Of a stretch of DNA of 64,000 nucleotides, positions 8,705 through 16,276 are shown piece after piece. A program made the position numbers and the translations under genes. Positions within the stretch are counted from its first letter, which is position 1, and each line of letters starts with the position of its first letter. Under the pieces are notes generated by a model that saw nothing but the letters and a program-made list of their open reading frames with translations, was not told the DNA's origin and made no database searches. Source of the stretch: Clostridia bacterium UC5.1-1E11 (GTDB lineage Bacteria > Bacillota > Clostridia > Oscillospirales > Acutalibacteraceae); contig BCAA01000005.1 in assembly GCA_001305115.1 (NCBI GenBank), forward strand, positions 1-64,000, read 5' to 3'.

Positions 8705-9279
8705 GATCCATTCTTATACAATATGAGGATAGCTTCCGTGGAGATTTGCTCCTAGTCACCCCCAATCATCCACTGCCACACGTTACTGATATACAAGGCT
8801 TGGTTCCGGCAATCCCCGGTCAGTCCAAAATTCTTTTACAAGCTAAGGCTGCTGAATCCCTGCAACAAGTGTTTCGCCATTTGCACTGTGACACGCAATT
8901 TGCCGCTGTCAGTGGGTATCGTACACAGGACGAACAGCAACACATCTGGGAGGATGCAATTGCAGAGAAAGGGCTCCCTTTTGCAAGACAATTTGTTGCT
9001 ATTCCCGGCCACAGCGAGCATCAAACAGGTCTAGCCATCGATCTAGCCGAACAAAAATCGGAAATTGACTTTATTTGTCCAGATTTCCCGCGAACCGGCA
9101 TATTCCAGCAGTTTCGAGAAATAGCCCCACGCTATGGGTGGATTGAACGATACTTGCGAGGAAAAGAGAGCGTTACAGGTATTGCCGAAGAGCCTTGGCA
9201 TTTTCGATATGTTGGAGTGCCACACGCTGAGATTCTCTCGAAAAAAGGGATGGTCTTGGAGGAATACATCCGTTTTTGA
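8701..9279 (+). CDS. vanXY: D,D-dipeptidase/D,D-carboxypeptidase VanXY
   Basis: 192 residues, a cytoplasmic zinc peptidase expected to cleave D-Ala-D-Ala and D-Ala-terminated precursors, leaving those ending in D-Ser. SGYRTQDEQQHIWEDA lies near residue 62, the zinc motif PGHSEHQTGLAID (H-x6-D type) near 102-114, and the second zinc and catalytic site EPWHFRYVG near 162. The pattern FVA-PG-SEHQ-GLAID and LEEY near the end match VanXY proteins of the VanC/VanG classes. No signal peptide. It starts within the ligase stop codon and is followed by a coupled small ORF. Confidence 0.9.
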   Translation: MRSILIQYEDSFRGDLLLVTPNHPLPHVTDIQGLVPAIPGQSKILLQAKAAESLQQVFRHLHCDTQFAAVSGYRTQDEQQHIWEDAIAEKGLPFARQFVAIPGHSEHQTGLAIDLAEQKSEIDFICPDFPRTGIFQQFREIAPRYGWIERYLRGKESVTGIAEEPWHFRYVGVPHAEILSKKGMVLEEYIRF

Positions 9280-9470
9280 AAGAAACGACCAACCCCCAGC
9301 ATCCCTTTCATGTATGTATTCATGGGATCACTTACTCTCTATTTTACCTGCCGTTGGAACGTGAAGAAGCCAAGCAGATCGAGCTCTCGGAGGAAATAAA
9401 CGATTCGGTCTCTGGTACAAACGAGGGCGGCATCGTCTTAATGCTCTGGGGGCCAGCTTATGCAGAATAA
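9276..9470 (+). CDS. Small ORF of 64 codons between vanXY and vanTm, function unknown
   Basis: The frame opens with TTG at 9276, overlapping the vanXY stop (TTGA), and its own stop lies 11 bases inside the next gene. It thus fills the gap exactly with overlaps at both ends, as translationally coupled genes do. The product would be a small acidic soluble protein with no signal peptide, membrane span or motif recognised. It may instead be an untranslated gap or a decayed gene. Confidence 0.4.
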   Translation: MKETTNPQHPFHVCIHGITYSLFYLPLEREEAKQIELSEEINDSVSGTNEGGIVLMLWGPAYAE

Positions 9471-10494
9471 AAATTATGCTGGGATCGACTATTTTCGCAT
9501 CCTTGCCGCATGGATGGTCGTTGCCATCCATATCGCCCCCTTTGCTGTTTGGAACCCTACTCTGGATGTTCTCCTCACCTACAGCCTTTTCCGAATAGCC
9601 GTTCCTTTCTTTTTGATGACCACTGGCTTTTTTGTCCTAGGCCCTTATATACAAAGTGGCTTGCGCAAAACAAACCGTTTTTCTTCATATCTTAAGCACA
9701 ATCTATGGCTCTATCTTACCGCCACCATTCTTTATTTGCCAATTAGCTGGTATGCCGGAAATCTCCCTCACAATGTTAAAGAATTCCTAAAGGCCCTATG
9801 CTTCGACGGAACCTTTTATCATCTTTGGTACTTTCCTGCGGCCATAATTGGATGTTGGATCGTCGTCCTTCTGGTACGAATCTCCATGCGTGCGGCCTGC
9901 ATCTATAGTGTGGCTGCCTATATAGTCGGATTAGCGGGCGATAGCTACTACGGTTTGATTTCATCCGTCCCTTTTCTTAAGGAATTCTATGATGTTCTTT
10001 TTTCCTTTAGCAGCTATACCCGGAATGGGTTCTTTTTTACGCCCATCTTTCTGTTTCTCGGTTTGGCGATCGCTACTCCGCAAAACCGCTGTTCCAAATT
10101 TGCATGCAAGTGGGGACTGGCTATTTTTGTCCCTATCTTGTTATTGGAAGGGTTTTGGACCGATTTCCTGCATTTACAGCGCCACAACAGCATGTACCTC
10201 TCTTTGCCGCTGGTCATGTACTTCCTGTTTCAAATGCTATTGCAAGTGCGGGGACAAGCTCCATATTATCTCCGGAAAACGTCCACCCTTTTGTATTTGG
10301 TTCATCCTGCCGTGATCGTCCTCGTCCGTGGACTTGCCAAATTTACAGGCCTTACTCAAATATTTGTCGATAATTCTATGATCCTTTACGGAAGCGTCTG
10401 CTTCCTCTCAACGGCGTGCAGTGCTGGAATTCTATTTTATCTGGGAAGGAGAAACGTAAAATGTGCCAAACGGGAAGGGCCTGGATCGAGTTAA
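9460..10494 (+). CDS. vanTm: VanT membrane domain (acyltransferase-3-like), VanTm
   Basis: 344 residues, about ten membrane spans, beginning NYAGIDYFRILAAWMVVAIH, the acyltransferase-3/OafA-type entry helix seen at the N-terminus of VanT serine racemases. This domain is thought to bring L-serine in to the racemase. Here it is a separate frame that overlaps the racemase gene by 34 bases. VanT is normally one protein of about 700 residues, although the VanL locus of Enterococcus has separate vanTm and vanTr genes. One extra A in the AAAA at 10458-10461 would fuse the two frames, so a sequence error cannot be excluded. GGGGG lies a few bases before the ATG. Confidence 0.85.
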   Translation: MQNKNYAGIDYFRILAAWMVVAIHIAPFAVWNPTLDVLLTYSLFRIAVPFFLMTTGFFVLGPYIQSGLRKTNRFSSYLKHNLWLYLTATILYLPISWYAGNLPHNVKEFLKALCFDGTFYHLWYFPAAIIGCWIVVLLVRISMRAACIYSVAAYIVGLAGDSYYGLISSVPFLKEFYDVLFSFSSYTRNGFFFTPIFLFLGLAIATPQNRCSKFACKWGLAIFVPILLLEGFWTDFLHLQRHNSMYLSLPLVMYFLFQMLLQVRGQAPYYLRKTSTLLYLVHPAVIVLVRGLAKFTGLTQIFVDNSMILYGSVCFLSTACSAGILFYLGRRNVKCAKREGPGSS

Positions 10495-11582
10495 GCCGGG
10501 CAAATTTATCTCACAATGTCCGTGAACTGCAGGGAATCCTTCCTGGCCATACGAAAATCATGGCTGTCGTAAAAGCAAATGCCTATGGGCACGGGGCAGT
10601 TTTGATTGGAAAAGCCCTACAAGATTTGGGCATTTCCGATTTTTGTGTCGCCACTGTTCAGGAGGGTATTGCACTTCGCCAATCTGGAATAACCGGACAA
10701 ATCCTCGTCCTTGGATATACCCATCCTTCCCTATTTGCAGAGCTTTCTCACTACAATCTGGTTCAAACCGTCATAGATCACACGTATGCGCAGATCCTGA
10801 GTGCGTATGGAAAAACACTTTCTGTCCATGTCGGCATCGATACCGGAATGCGGCGGTTGGGAGAACGCAGCGATGCGTTGGATGATATTCTTTCGATTTG
10901 GAAGCTTCCACATCTCAAGATTACCGGCCTGTTTTCCCATTTCTGTGTATCCGATGGGAGTACACCGGAGGACCGGCTCTTTACTTTAACACAGCTCGAA
11001 CGCTTTCAAACGGTGGCAAAAGCACTGCGCCAAAAAGGGTTCCCGCCCTTCAAAACACATATCCAAGGCAGCTACGGAGTACTGAACTACCCCACGCTGT
11101 CCTTTGACTACGCGCGGATTGGCATCGCACTCTATGGGGCTTTAAGCCACCCTAACGACCGCATCCAGGTACATCCTCGCTTAAAACCAGTTTTAACCCT
11201 TAAAGCAAGGGTTTCATGCGTAAAAATACTCTATGCGGGTGAGACACTCGGTTATGGGCGAACGTTTTCCTGTTCCACCGACCGCAAAATCGCTATCATA
11301 TCCATCGGCTATGCAGACGGAGTTCCGCGCAATAGCCTACAGCAACGGTATGTGCTGATTCATGGGAAAAAAGCTCCCATCATTGGGCGTATCTGTATGG
11401 ATCAACTCTCGGTGGATGTATCCGCGATCCCGTCCGTTTCTCCCGGCGATGAAGCCGTGCTGATCGGCCATTCCGGTGGGCAACAGATTACCGTTTGTGA
11501 AGTTGCCGGCCAGGTCGGGACTATCTCCAACGAAATCCTGAGTCGATTGGGAAATCGTTTGGACCGCTTCGAAAGGGAATAA
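10461..11582 (+). CDS. vanTr: PLP-dependent serine/alanine racemase, VanT racemase domain, VanTr
   Basis: 373 residues, fold-type III alanine racemase. The PLP lysine is in VVKANAYGHG (about residue 37), the catalytic tyrosine region in LGYGRTFSC, and conserved segments include HVGIDTGMRRLG, ARIGIALYG and GRICMDQLSVDVS. In this operon it should make D-serine for the ligase. The start at 10461 has a strong ribosome binding site, AAGGAG at 10446-10451, 9 bases upstream, which supports an independent gene and not only a broken VanT. Last gene of the operon, followed by a terminator. A plain biosynthetic alanine racemase is possible but less likely given the neighbours. Confidence 0.9.
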   Translation: MCQTGRAWIELSRANLSHNVRELQGILPGHTKIMAVVKANAYGHGAVLIGKALQDLGISDFCVATVQEGIALRQSGITGQILVLGYTHPSLFAELSHYNLVQTVIDHTYAQILSAYGKTLSVHVGIDTGMRRLGERSDALDDILSIWKLPHLKITGLFSHFCVSDGSTPEDRLFTLTQLERFQTVAKALRQKGFPPFKTHIQGSYGVLNYPTLSFDYARIGIALYGALSHPNDRIQVHPRLKPVLTLKARVSCVKILYAGETLGYGRTFSCSTDRKIAIISIGYADGVPRNSLQQRYVLIHGKKAPIIGRICMDQLSVDVSAIPSVSPGDEAVLIGHSGGQQITVCEVAGQVGTISNEILSRLGNRLDRFERE

Positions 11583-11587
11583 ACCAA

Positions 11588-11626
11588 AAAATGGTGGCAC
11601 GCTTTGGCGTGTCACCATTTTTCTTG
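11588..11626 (+). terminator. Rho-independent terminator of the van-type operon
   Basis: AAAATGGTG pairs with CACCATTTT, with CACGC/GCGTG further in, and a TTTTTCTT tail on the plus strand. No VanR or VanS gene follows it. Confidence 0.85.
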
Positions 11627-11690
11627 ATATTTCACTACTTCTACGCTGTAAGACCCAAATAAAATCCTGTCTTTTTCGAATGCTTCTTAT

Positions 11691-12341
11691 TTAAACCAGC
11701 TTTCGTCGAAGCTCCTGTAGAATCACTTTCTCCCTTCTGGATACTTGCACCTGTGTCATACCAAGGGCCTGCGCAGTCTCGGTCTGGGTACGATGCTTGT
11801 AGTAGCGAAAATAGATAATATTCTGGTCCCTTTGCGGCAGCTCTTTTACCACTTGTTTTAGGGAAAGAAGCTCTGCAATCTTCTCATCCTCCCCATCAAT
11901 GCTGACATCGATTTGTCCGCCACCCTCTTCCTCAGATGCAGTCAAAGAAAGTGGCATCTGCGCTGCTCCAAGCGCCTGTGCAGCTTCCGCCGGTTCCACT
12001 CCCAGAAGTTTGGCAAGTTCCCCAACGGTTGGAGATCTCCCTTCCTTGTCCGCAAAATCGGCGGCCTTTCGGGAAGCGCGAATCGACAGCTCCTTGAGGG
12101 AACGTCCCACTTTAACTGCTCCTCCGTCACGAAACAGGCGGCGCATCTCTCCCAAAATCACCGGAACAGCATAGGTGGAAAATTTGAGTCCGCGGCTTTC
12201 ATCAAAGTGATCGACCGCCTTTACCAATCCTAAGCATCCCGCTTGAAAGAGGTCGTCGTATTCAATCCCGCGCCCCTTGAATCGCTTGGCGCAGGCATGT
12301 ACTAAGCCGATATTCTCCTGTACCTGTTGATCCCTATCCAT
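11691..12341 (-). CDS. sigF: RNA polymerase sporulation sigma factor SigF
   Basis: 216 residues, the forespore-specific sigma-F. Region 2 reads YDDLFQAGCLGLVKAVDHFDESRGLKFSTYAVPVILGE in part (DLFQAGCLGLVKAVDHFD, about 29-46). Region 3 follows (SLKELSIRASRKAADF), and region 4 ends with the helix-turn-helix TQTETAQALGMTQVQVSRRE. Identity as SigF and not SigG or SigB rests on its being the third gene of a spoIIAA-spoIIAB operon. It overlaps spoIIAB by 8 bases. Confidence 0.96.
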   Translation of the reverse strand: MDRDQQVQENIGLVHACAKRFKGRGIEYDDLFQAGCLGLVKAVDHFDESRGLKFSTYAVPVILGEMRRLFRDGGAVKVGRSLKELSIRASRKAADFADKEGRSPTVGELAKLLGVEPAEAAQALGAAQMPLSLTASEEEGGGQIDVSIDGEDEKIAELLSLKQVVKELPQRDQNIIYFRYYKHRTQTETAQALGMTQVQVSRREKVILQELRRKLV

Positions 12342-12777
12342 TCTTCATCACACGCCGCGCAAGGTTTTTTTGCATCGTGACGGTGGTGCCATGCCCTGGT
12401 TTTGAAGTCACACGAAGCTTGTCCATAAAACTTTCCATGACTGCAAAACCCAATCCTGCGCGTTCTTCCCCCGCCGTTGTGAAGAGGGGTTGCATGGCCT
12501 GCTCCACGTCCTCAATGCCACATCCCTTGTCGCGAATTTTAATCTGTAAAGTTCCTCGGTCGTCATATTTGGCATTTATGTAAATCATACCGATCGTATC
12601 CCGGTAGGCATGTACAATACAATTTGTCACTGCCTCTGAGACGGCCGTCTTAATATCGCTCAACTCATCGATGGTCGGGTCCAACTGTGCAGCAAAAGCT
12701 GCCACCACAGCCCGCCCAAATGCTTCATTATTGGAGCTGCTGGGGAATGAAATGCGCATCTCATTCTTCGCCTTCAA
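12334..12777 (-). CDS. spoIIAB: Anti-sigma F factor SpoIIAB (serine kinase)
   Basis: 147 residues of the GHKL ATPase family. N-box DIKTAVSEAVTNCIVHAY (about 43-60), G1 box RDKGCGIEDV and G2 box GLGFAVMESF are all present. It holds SigF inactive and phosphorylates SpoIIAA. It overlaps both neighbours (17 bases with spoIIAA, 8 with sigF), typical of this operon's stoichiometric coupling. Confidence 0.96.
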   Translation of the reverse strand: MKAKNEMRISFPSSSNNEAFGRAVVAAFAAQLDPTIDELSDIKTAVSEAVTNCIVHAYRDTIGMIYINAKYDDRGTLQIKIRDKGCGIEDVEQAMQPLFTTAGEERAGLGFAVMESFMDKLRVTSKPGHGTTVTMQKNLARRVMKNG

Positions 12778-13096
12778 CTTCCTTCACCTCCTTTACAATG
12801 GTACAGAGATCCCGCAGGCCTGATAGGGATACGATTTTTTCCAGTTTTGGCGGTAAATTGGCAATTGTCACGCCGCCACCCCAAGTCTGAATAAGTTTAT
12901 AGCGCCCCATAATCAACCCGATTCCAGAGCTGTCCATAAACTGCACGCCGGAAAAATCCAGTTTTAATTGTTTTGGCTGTGTTCGCATCGCCGTTTCATC
13001 GATCTCCTCCCGCAATTCTCTCGCAACATGGTGGTCGATCTCTCCGCTGAGCAAAGCCGTAAGACATCCATCCTTTAAAATCAGCCTGACACCCAT
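12761..13096 (-). CDS. spoIIAA: Anti-sigma F factor antagonist SpoIIAA
   Basis: 111 residues, STAS fold. The phosphorylatable serine is in FMDSSGIGLIMG near residue 58. The dephosphorylated form frees SigF from SpoIIAB. The start at 13096 (MGVRLI) is set by AGGAGG about 7 bases upstream. A frame reaching 13141 has no such site. A sigma-H type promoter was looked for upstream but not found convincingly. Confidence 0.95.
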   Translation of the reverse strand: MGVRLILKDGCLTALLSGEIDHHVARELREEIDETAMRTQPKQLKLDFSGVQFMDSSGIGLIMGRYKLIQTWGGGVTIANLPPKLEKIVSLSGLRDLCTIVKEVKEVEGEE

Positions 13097-13225
13097 TCGA
13101 CTGCCTCCTATGTAATCGATATTCAAAACAATAGCCATCATAAAGGCTGTCCATTTTTTTCCGCTATATGTAAGCTTTAGGAAATTTTTTTAACTAGCCC
13201 AAACAAAAAGCCTCTGCCATCTCAT

Positions 13226-13262
13226 AAAAAGAACCCTTTATCTATAAAGATAAAGGGTTCTC
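13226..13262 (-). terminator. Rho-independent terminator after folC
   Basis: AGAACCCTTTATCT (13230-13243) pairs perfectly with AGATAAAGGGTTCT (13248-13261), followed by T-rich sequence on the minus strand. It separates folC from spoIIA. Confidence 0.88.
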
Positions 13263-13271
13263 ACTAAAATT

Positions 13272-14585
13272 TTACTCGAATTCTGCGGACAAGCCGACTT
13301 TTTCCCGCATGTGCCTCAATAAAAGCGGCCGTATCTCTCCCGCAAGGAACAAAGAACCGCAAATAACCAACGCGCCACCTGGCTGTACAAAAGAGAACGC
13401 CCTCTTCAAGCCCTCTTCTCTGTTTTTTGCCGGGATTGCTCTGGTACCCCGTACACGCCATATTTCTGCCAGTTCTTCGGCCGGCATAGCCCGCGGATTG
13501 TCCGGCGTAATGGTCACAATCTGCCTGAACAGGCCATCCAAATTTTGGACCGCTGTCGGGACGTCCTTATCCGCTAACATTCCAATCAATCCCACCAAGG
13601 GACGTCCCTTCAGATATAAATGCAGCGCTTTTGCAAGGACACGCGTTCCATCTGGATTGTGTGCACCATCTAAAAGCACAAGCGGATGGTCGCCCAATCG
13701 TTCCAAGCGGGCAGGAAAACGCACAGAAGCGAATCCTTCCATAACCGCCTGTTCTGAGATAGAATATCCCTGTTCTTGCAATACCGACAAGGCGGTCAAT
13801 GCCGTAGCCGCATTTTTGATCTGATGCTCTCCCAAAAGCGGCAAATGTAAGGCCAGTCCCCCATAGAGGAAATCGGTTCCTTGTAGATTGCTGGATATAA
13901 CCGATACCACAGAAGAGGATACCTCCAAAAGCCGGTTATGCTGCCTGGCCGCCGTGCGTCGGAACACCTCCAGCACACCGGGCATTTGATCTCCATAGGC
14001 AACGGTCACCCCATACGGTTTGATGATCCCCGCCTTTTCTGCGGCAATCTGTTCCACAGTGTTTCCCAGTATACGGGTGTGATCCAAGGATATAGAGGTA
14101 AGTACCGACACAAGTGGGGTTCCAATGACATTTGTAGCATCCATCCGGCCGCCCAATCCAACTTCCAAAACGACAAAATCACACCGCTGGCGGGCAAACC
14201 ACAAAAAGCCCAATGCGGTTGTAAAGTCAAACTCCGTAAGCGCTTCCCCGCTTTCCTCCAAACGGTGGGCAACCGGAAGGGTTTCCTCCACCAACGATGT
14301 GAGGGCTTCCCGCGGAATCAGCTGAGCATCCACCTGAATTCGTTCACAAAAGTCGCTGATGAAAGGCGAAGTAAACAGTCCCGTGCGATACCCTGCCTGC
14401 TTTAGTACCGAAGCCAGGATTGCACAAGTGGAGCCCTTCCCATTTGTCCCAGCTACGTGAATGTATTTCAGCCCCTCTTGTGGATTTCCCAAATCATTCA
14501 GAAATGTTCGGACCCGTTCCACTCCAGGGGAGCCGCCAAAGCGTGGAAAGGAATGAATCGCTGCTAGAGCTTGTTCATATGTCAT
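13272..14585 (-). CDS. folC: Bifunctional folylpolyglutamate synthase/dihydrofolate synthase
   Basis: 437 residues, a Mur-ligase-type enzyme adding glutamate to dihydropteroate and to folates in the cytoplasm. The P-loop is VAGTNGKGSTCAILASVL (about 44-61), the second conserved segment SPFISDFCERI, and the carbamoyl-lysine region NVIGTPLVSVLTSISLDHT. C-terminal domain: LLDGAHNPDGTRVL. The start at 14585 (MTYEQAL) follows an AGGTGA-like site. The frame could extend to 14612. Single-gene transcript. Confidence 0.95.
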   Translation of the reverse strand: MTYEQALAAIHSFPRFGGSPGVERVRTFLNDLGNPQEGLKYIHVAGTNGKGSTCAILASVLKQAGYRTGLFTSPFISDFCERIQVDAQLIPREALTSLVEETLPVAHRLEESGEALTEFDFTTALGFLWFARQRCDFVVLEVGLGGRMDATNVIGTPLVSVLTSISLDHTRILGNTVEQIAAEKAGIIKPYGVTVAYGDQMPGVLEVFRRTAARQHNRLLEVSSSVVSVISSNLQGTDFLYGGLALHLPLLGEHQIKNAATALTALSVLQEQGYSISEQAVMEGFASVRFPARLERLGDHPLVLLDGAHNPDGTRVLAKALHLYLKGRPLVGLIGMLADKDVPTAVQNLDGLFRQIVTITPDNPRAMPAEELAEIWRVRGTRAIPAKNREEGLKRAFSFVQPGGALVICGSLFLAGEIRPLLLRHMREKVGLSAEFE

Positions 14586-14766
14586 AAAATCACCTGCCTT
14601 CTGGAAATACAAAAATTCAGAAAATATTCACCGGATTTTCCTTCGATTTATCCGGTTCAATATGGTATACTTATACTGGAAAAGTTATTATTATCAGACT
14701 TACAGGGGGATTTTCGCCTTTTTTCTGCAAATATTTTCATTTTTATATACAGAAAGGAGGCTGTTC

Positions 14767-16210
14767 ATGGCCTATTACATGATTGCTGGCGCCGCCATTT
14801 TATTGCTGTGCATCGGCTTTAGCAAGCTACTGTATCGCTTTGGAGTACCGTCCCTTTTAATTTTCATCGTCCTCGGCATGCTCGCAGGTTCGGATGGAAT
14901 CGGCGGAATTTATTTCGACGATTACGCCCTTGCACAGACACTCTCCTCTGTTGCACTGACCTTCATCATGTTTTTCGGCGGGTTCAGTACCAATTGGAAG
15001 GCTGCCAAGCCGGTGGCCGCCCCCGCTATACTACTTTCCTCCGTTGGTACTACTCTGACCGCTCTGTTAACCGGCCTCTTTTGCCGGTTTGTCTTGCAAT
15101 TTCCCCTATTGGAAAGCCTACTGCTTGGCTCCATTGTTGCCTCAACGGATGCCGCTTCCGTCTTTTCCATTCTGCGTTCGCGCAAACTTAACTTAAAAGG
15201 TGGAATGGCCTCCCTATTGGAAATTGAAAGCGGCAGCAACGATCCGTTTGCCTTTATGCTGACCATTATTTTATTGACCATGATGTCTGGGAAAGGGGAC
15301 AATCATTTCGCTCTTCTTTTATTCCAACAGCTCGGCTTTGGCCTCCTTATCGGCGGCCTGTTGGGGGTAGGCGCAGTCTATTTCCTCCGTCATGTCCGCT
15401 TTGAAGTGGAGGCCTTTTATTCCCTCTTCGTCACAGCCGTTGCTATCCTCTGCTATGCGCTCTGCGACGTCATCGGAGGCAACAGTTTCTTATGTGTCTA
15501 CATAGCTGGTATCCTGCTCGGCAATAGCAAGATTCCTTATAAACGCAGCTTAGTCCACTTCTTCGACGGTATCTCCTGGCTGATGCAAATATTACTTTTC
15601 TTTGCCCTTGGATTGCTCTCTTTTCCTTCGCGTCTTCCGGCGGTGGCCTGGCAAAGCATCTTCATCTCTCTATTCATGATCTTTGTGGCACGCCCTGCTG
15701 CAGTGTTTGCCATTTTGAGTTGGTTTAAGATTCCCGTACGTCAACAAATATTGGTTTCCTGGGTTGGTATTCGAGGCGCTGCCTCGATTGTTTTCGCCAT
15801 CTATGCAGTGACGGATTGCGCAATGTTACAGACAGATGTCTTTCATATCGTATTTTTTTGGTACTCTTCTCTGTTCTCGTTCAGGGAACCCTCATGCCAA
15901 CAGTCGCCAAAAAACTGGATTTAGTTGAAAAGGAGACCTCCATCCTAAGGACATTTAATGATTATCAAGAAAAAATGATATGGAACTCTCTGAAATGCGG
16001 CTGACCCAAGAACATCCGTGGTGCGGATGTGCCTTATCGGACATCGATCTTCCCGAAAGTGTGCTGGTCGTCCTGATTCAACGGAATAAAAAGTCCCTTG
16101 TACCACGCGGCTCGACTTCTTTGAAGGCCGGTGACATTCTTGTTTTAAGCGGAGCCGATCAAGAAACCCTGCGCGCAATATTGCCCGCCGAATCGTCTAC
16201 TATCAAATAA
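14767..16210 (+). CDS. CPA1-type cation:proton antiporter with C-terminal RCK_C (TrkA-C) domain, two frame breaks
   Basis: Reconstructed length is 481 residues. The first 385 or so form a twelve-span antiporter, with SIVASTDAASVFSIL and LEIESGSNDPFAFML marking the ion-binding core of NhaP/CvrA-type exchangers. The last 75 residues (from about 15980) are a cytosolic TrkA-C domain with KAGDILVLSGADQE, as in potassium/proton antiporters. The frame breaks twice: at seven T (15853-15859), where eight are needed, and at six A (15970-15975), where seven are needed. Both fixes produce a continuous family-like sequence (VLFSVLVQGTLMPTVAKKL). The start at 14767 follows AAAGGAGG. The ion may be K+ or Na+. 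Confidence 0.87.
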
Positions 16211-16226
16211 AAGAAAGACTGTAGAG

Positions 16227-16266
16227 AAAGGCATACTTCCGGTTCTGGAAGTATGCCTTTTATTTG
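16227..16266. terminator. Bidirectional terminator between the antiporter and valS
   Basis: AAAGGCATACTTCC (16227-16240) pairs with GGAAGTATGCCTTT (16247-16260). T-rich tails on both strands end the two convergent genes. Confidence 0.88.
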
Positions 16267-16276
16267 CTACCAACTC

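Noticed and set aside
10416-10494. Programmed -1 frameshift joining VanTm and VanTr
   Set aside because: No slippery heptamer with a downstream structure was seen. Either an independent start at 10461 or a missing base explains the arrangement better.
13097-13230. Sigma-H promoter for spoIIA
   Set aside because: A GAAT element exists near the start, but no AGGA-type -35 lies at the right distance, so it was not called.
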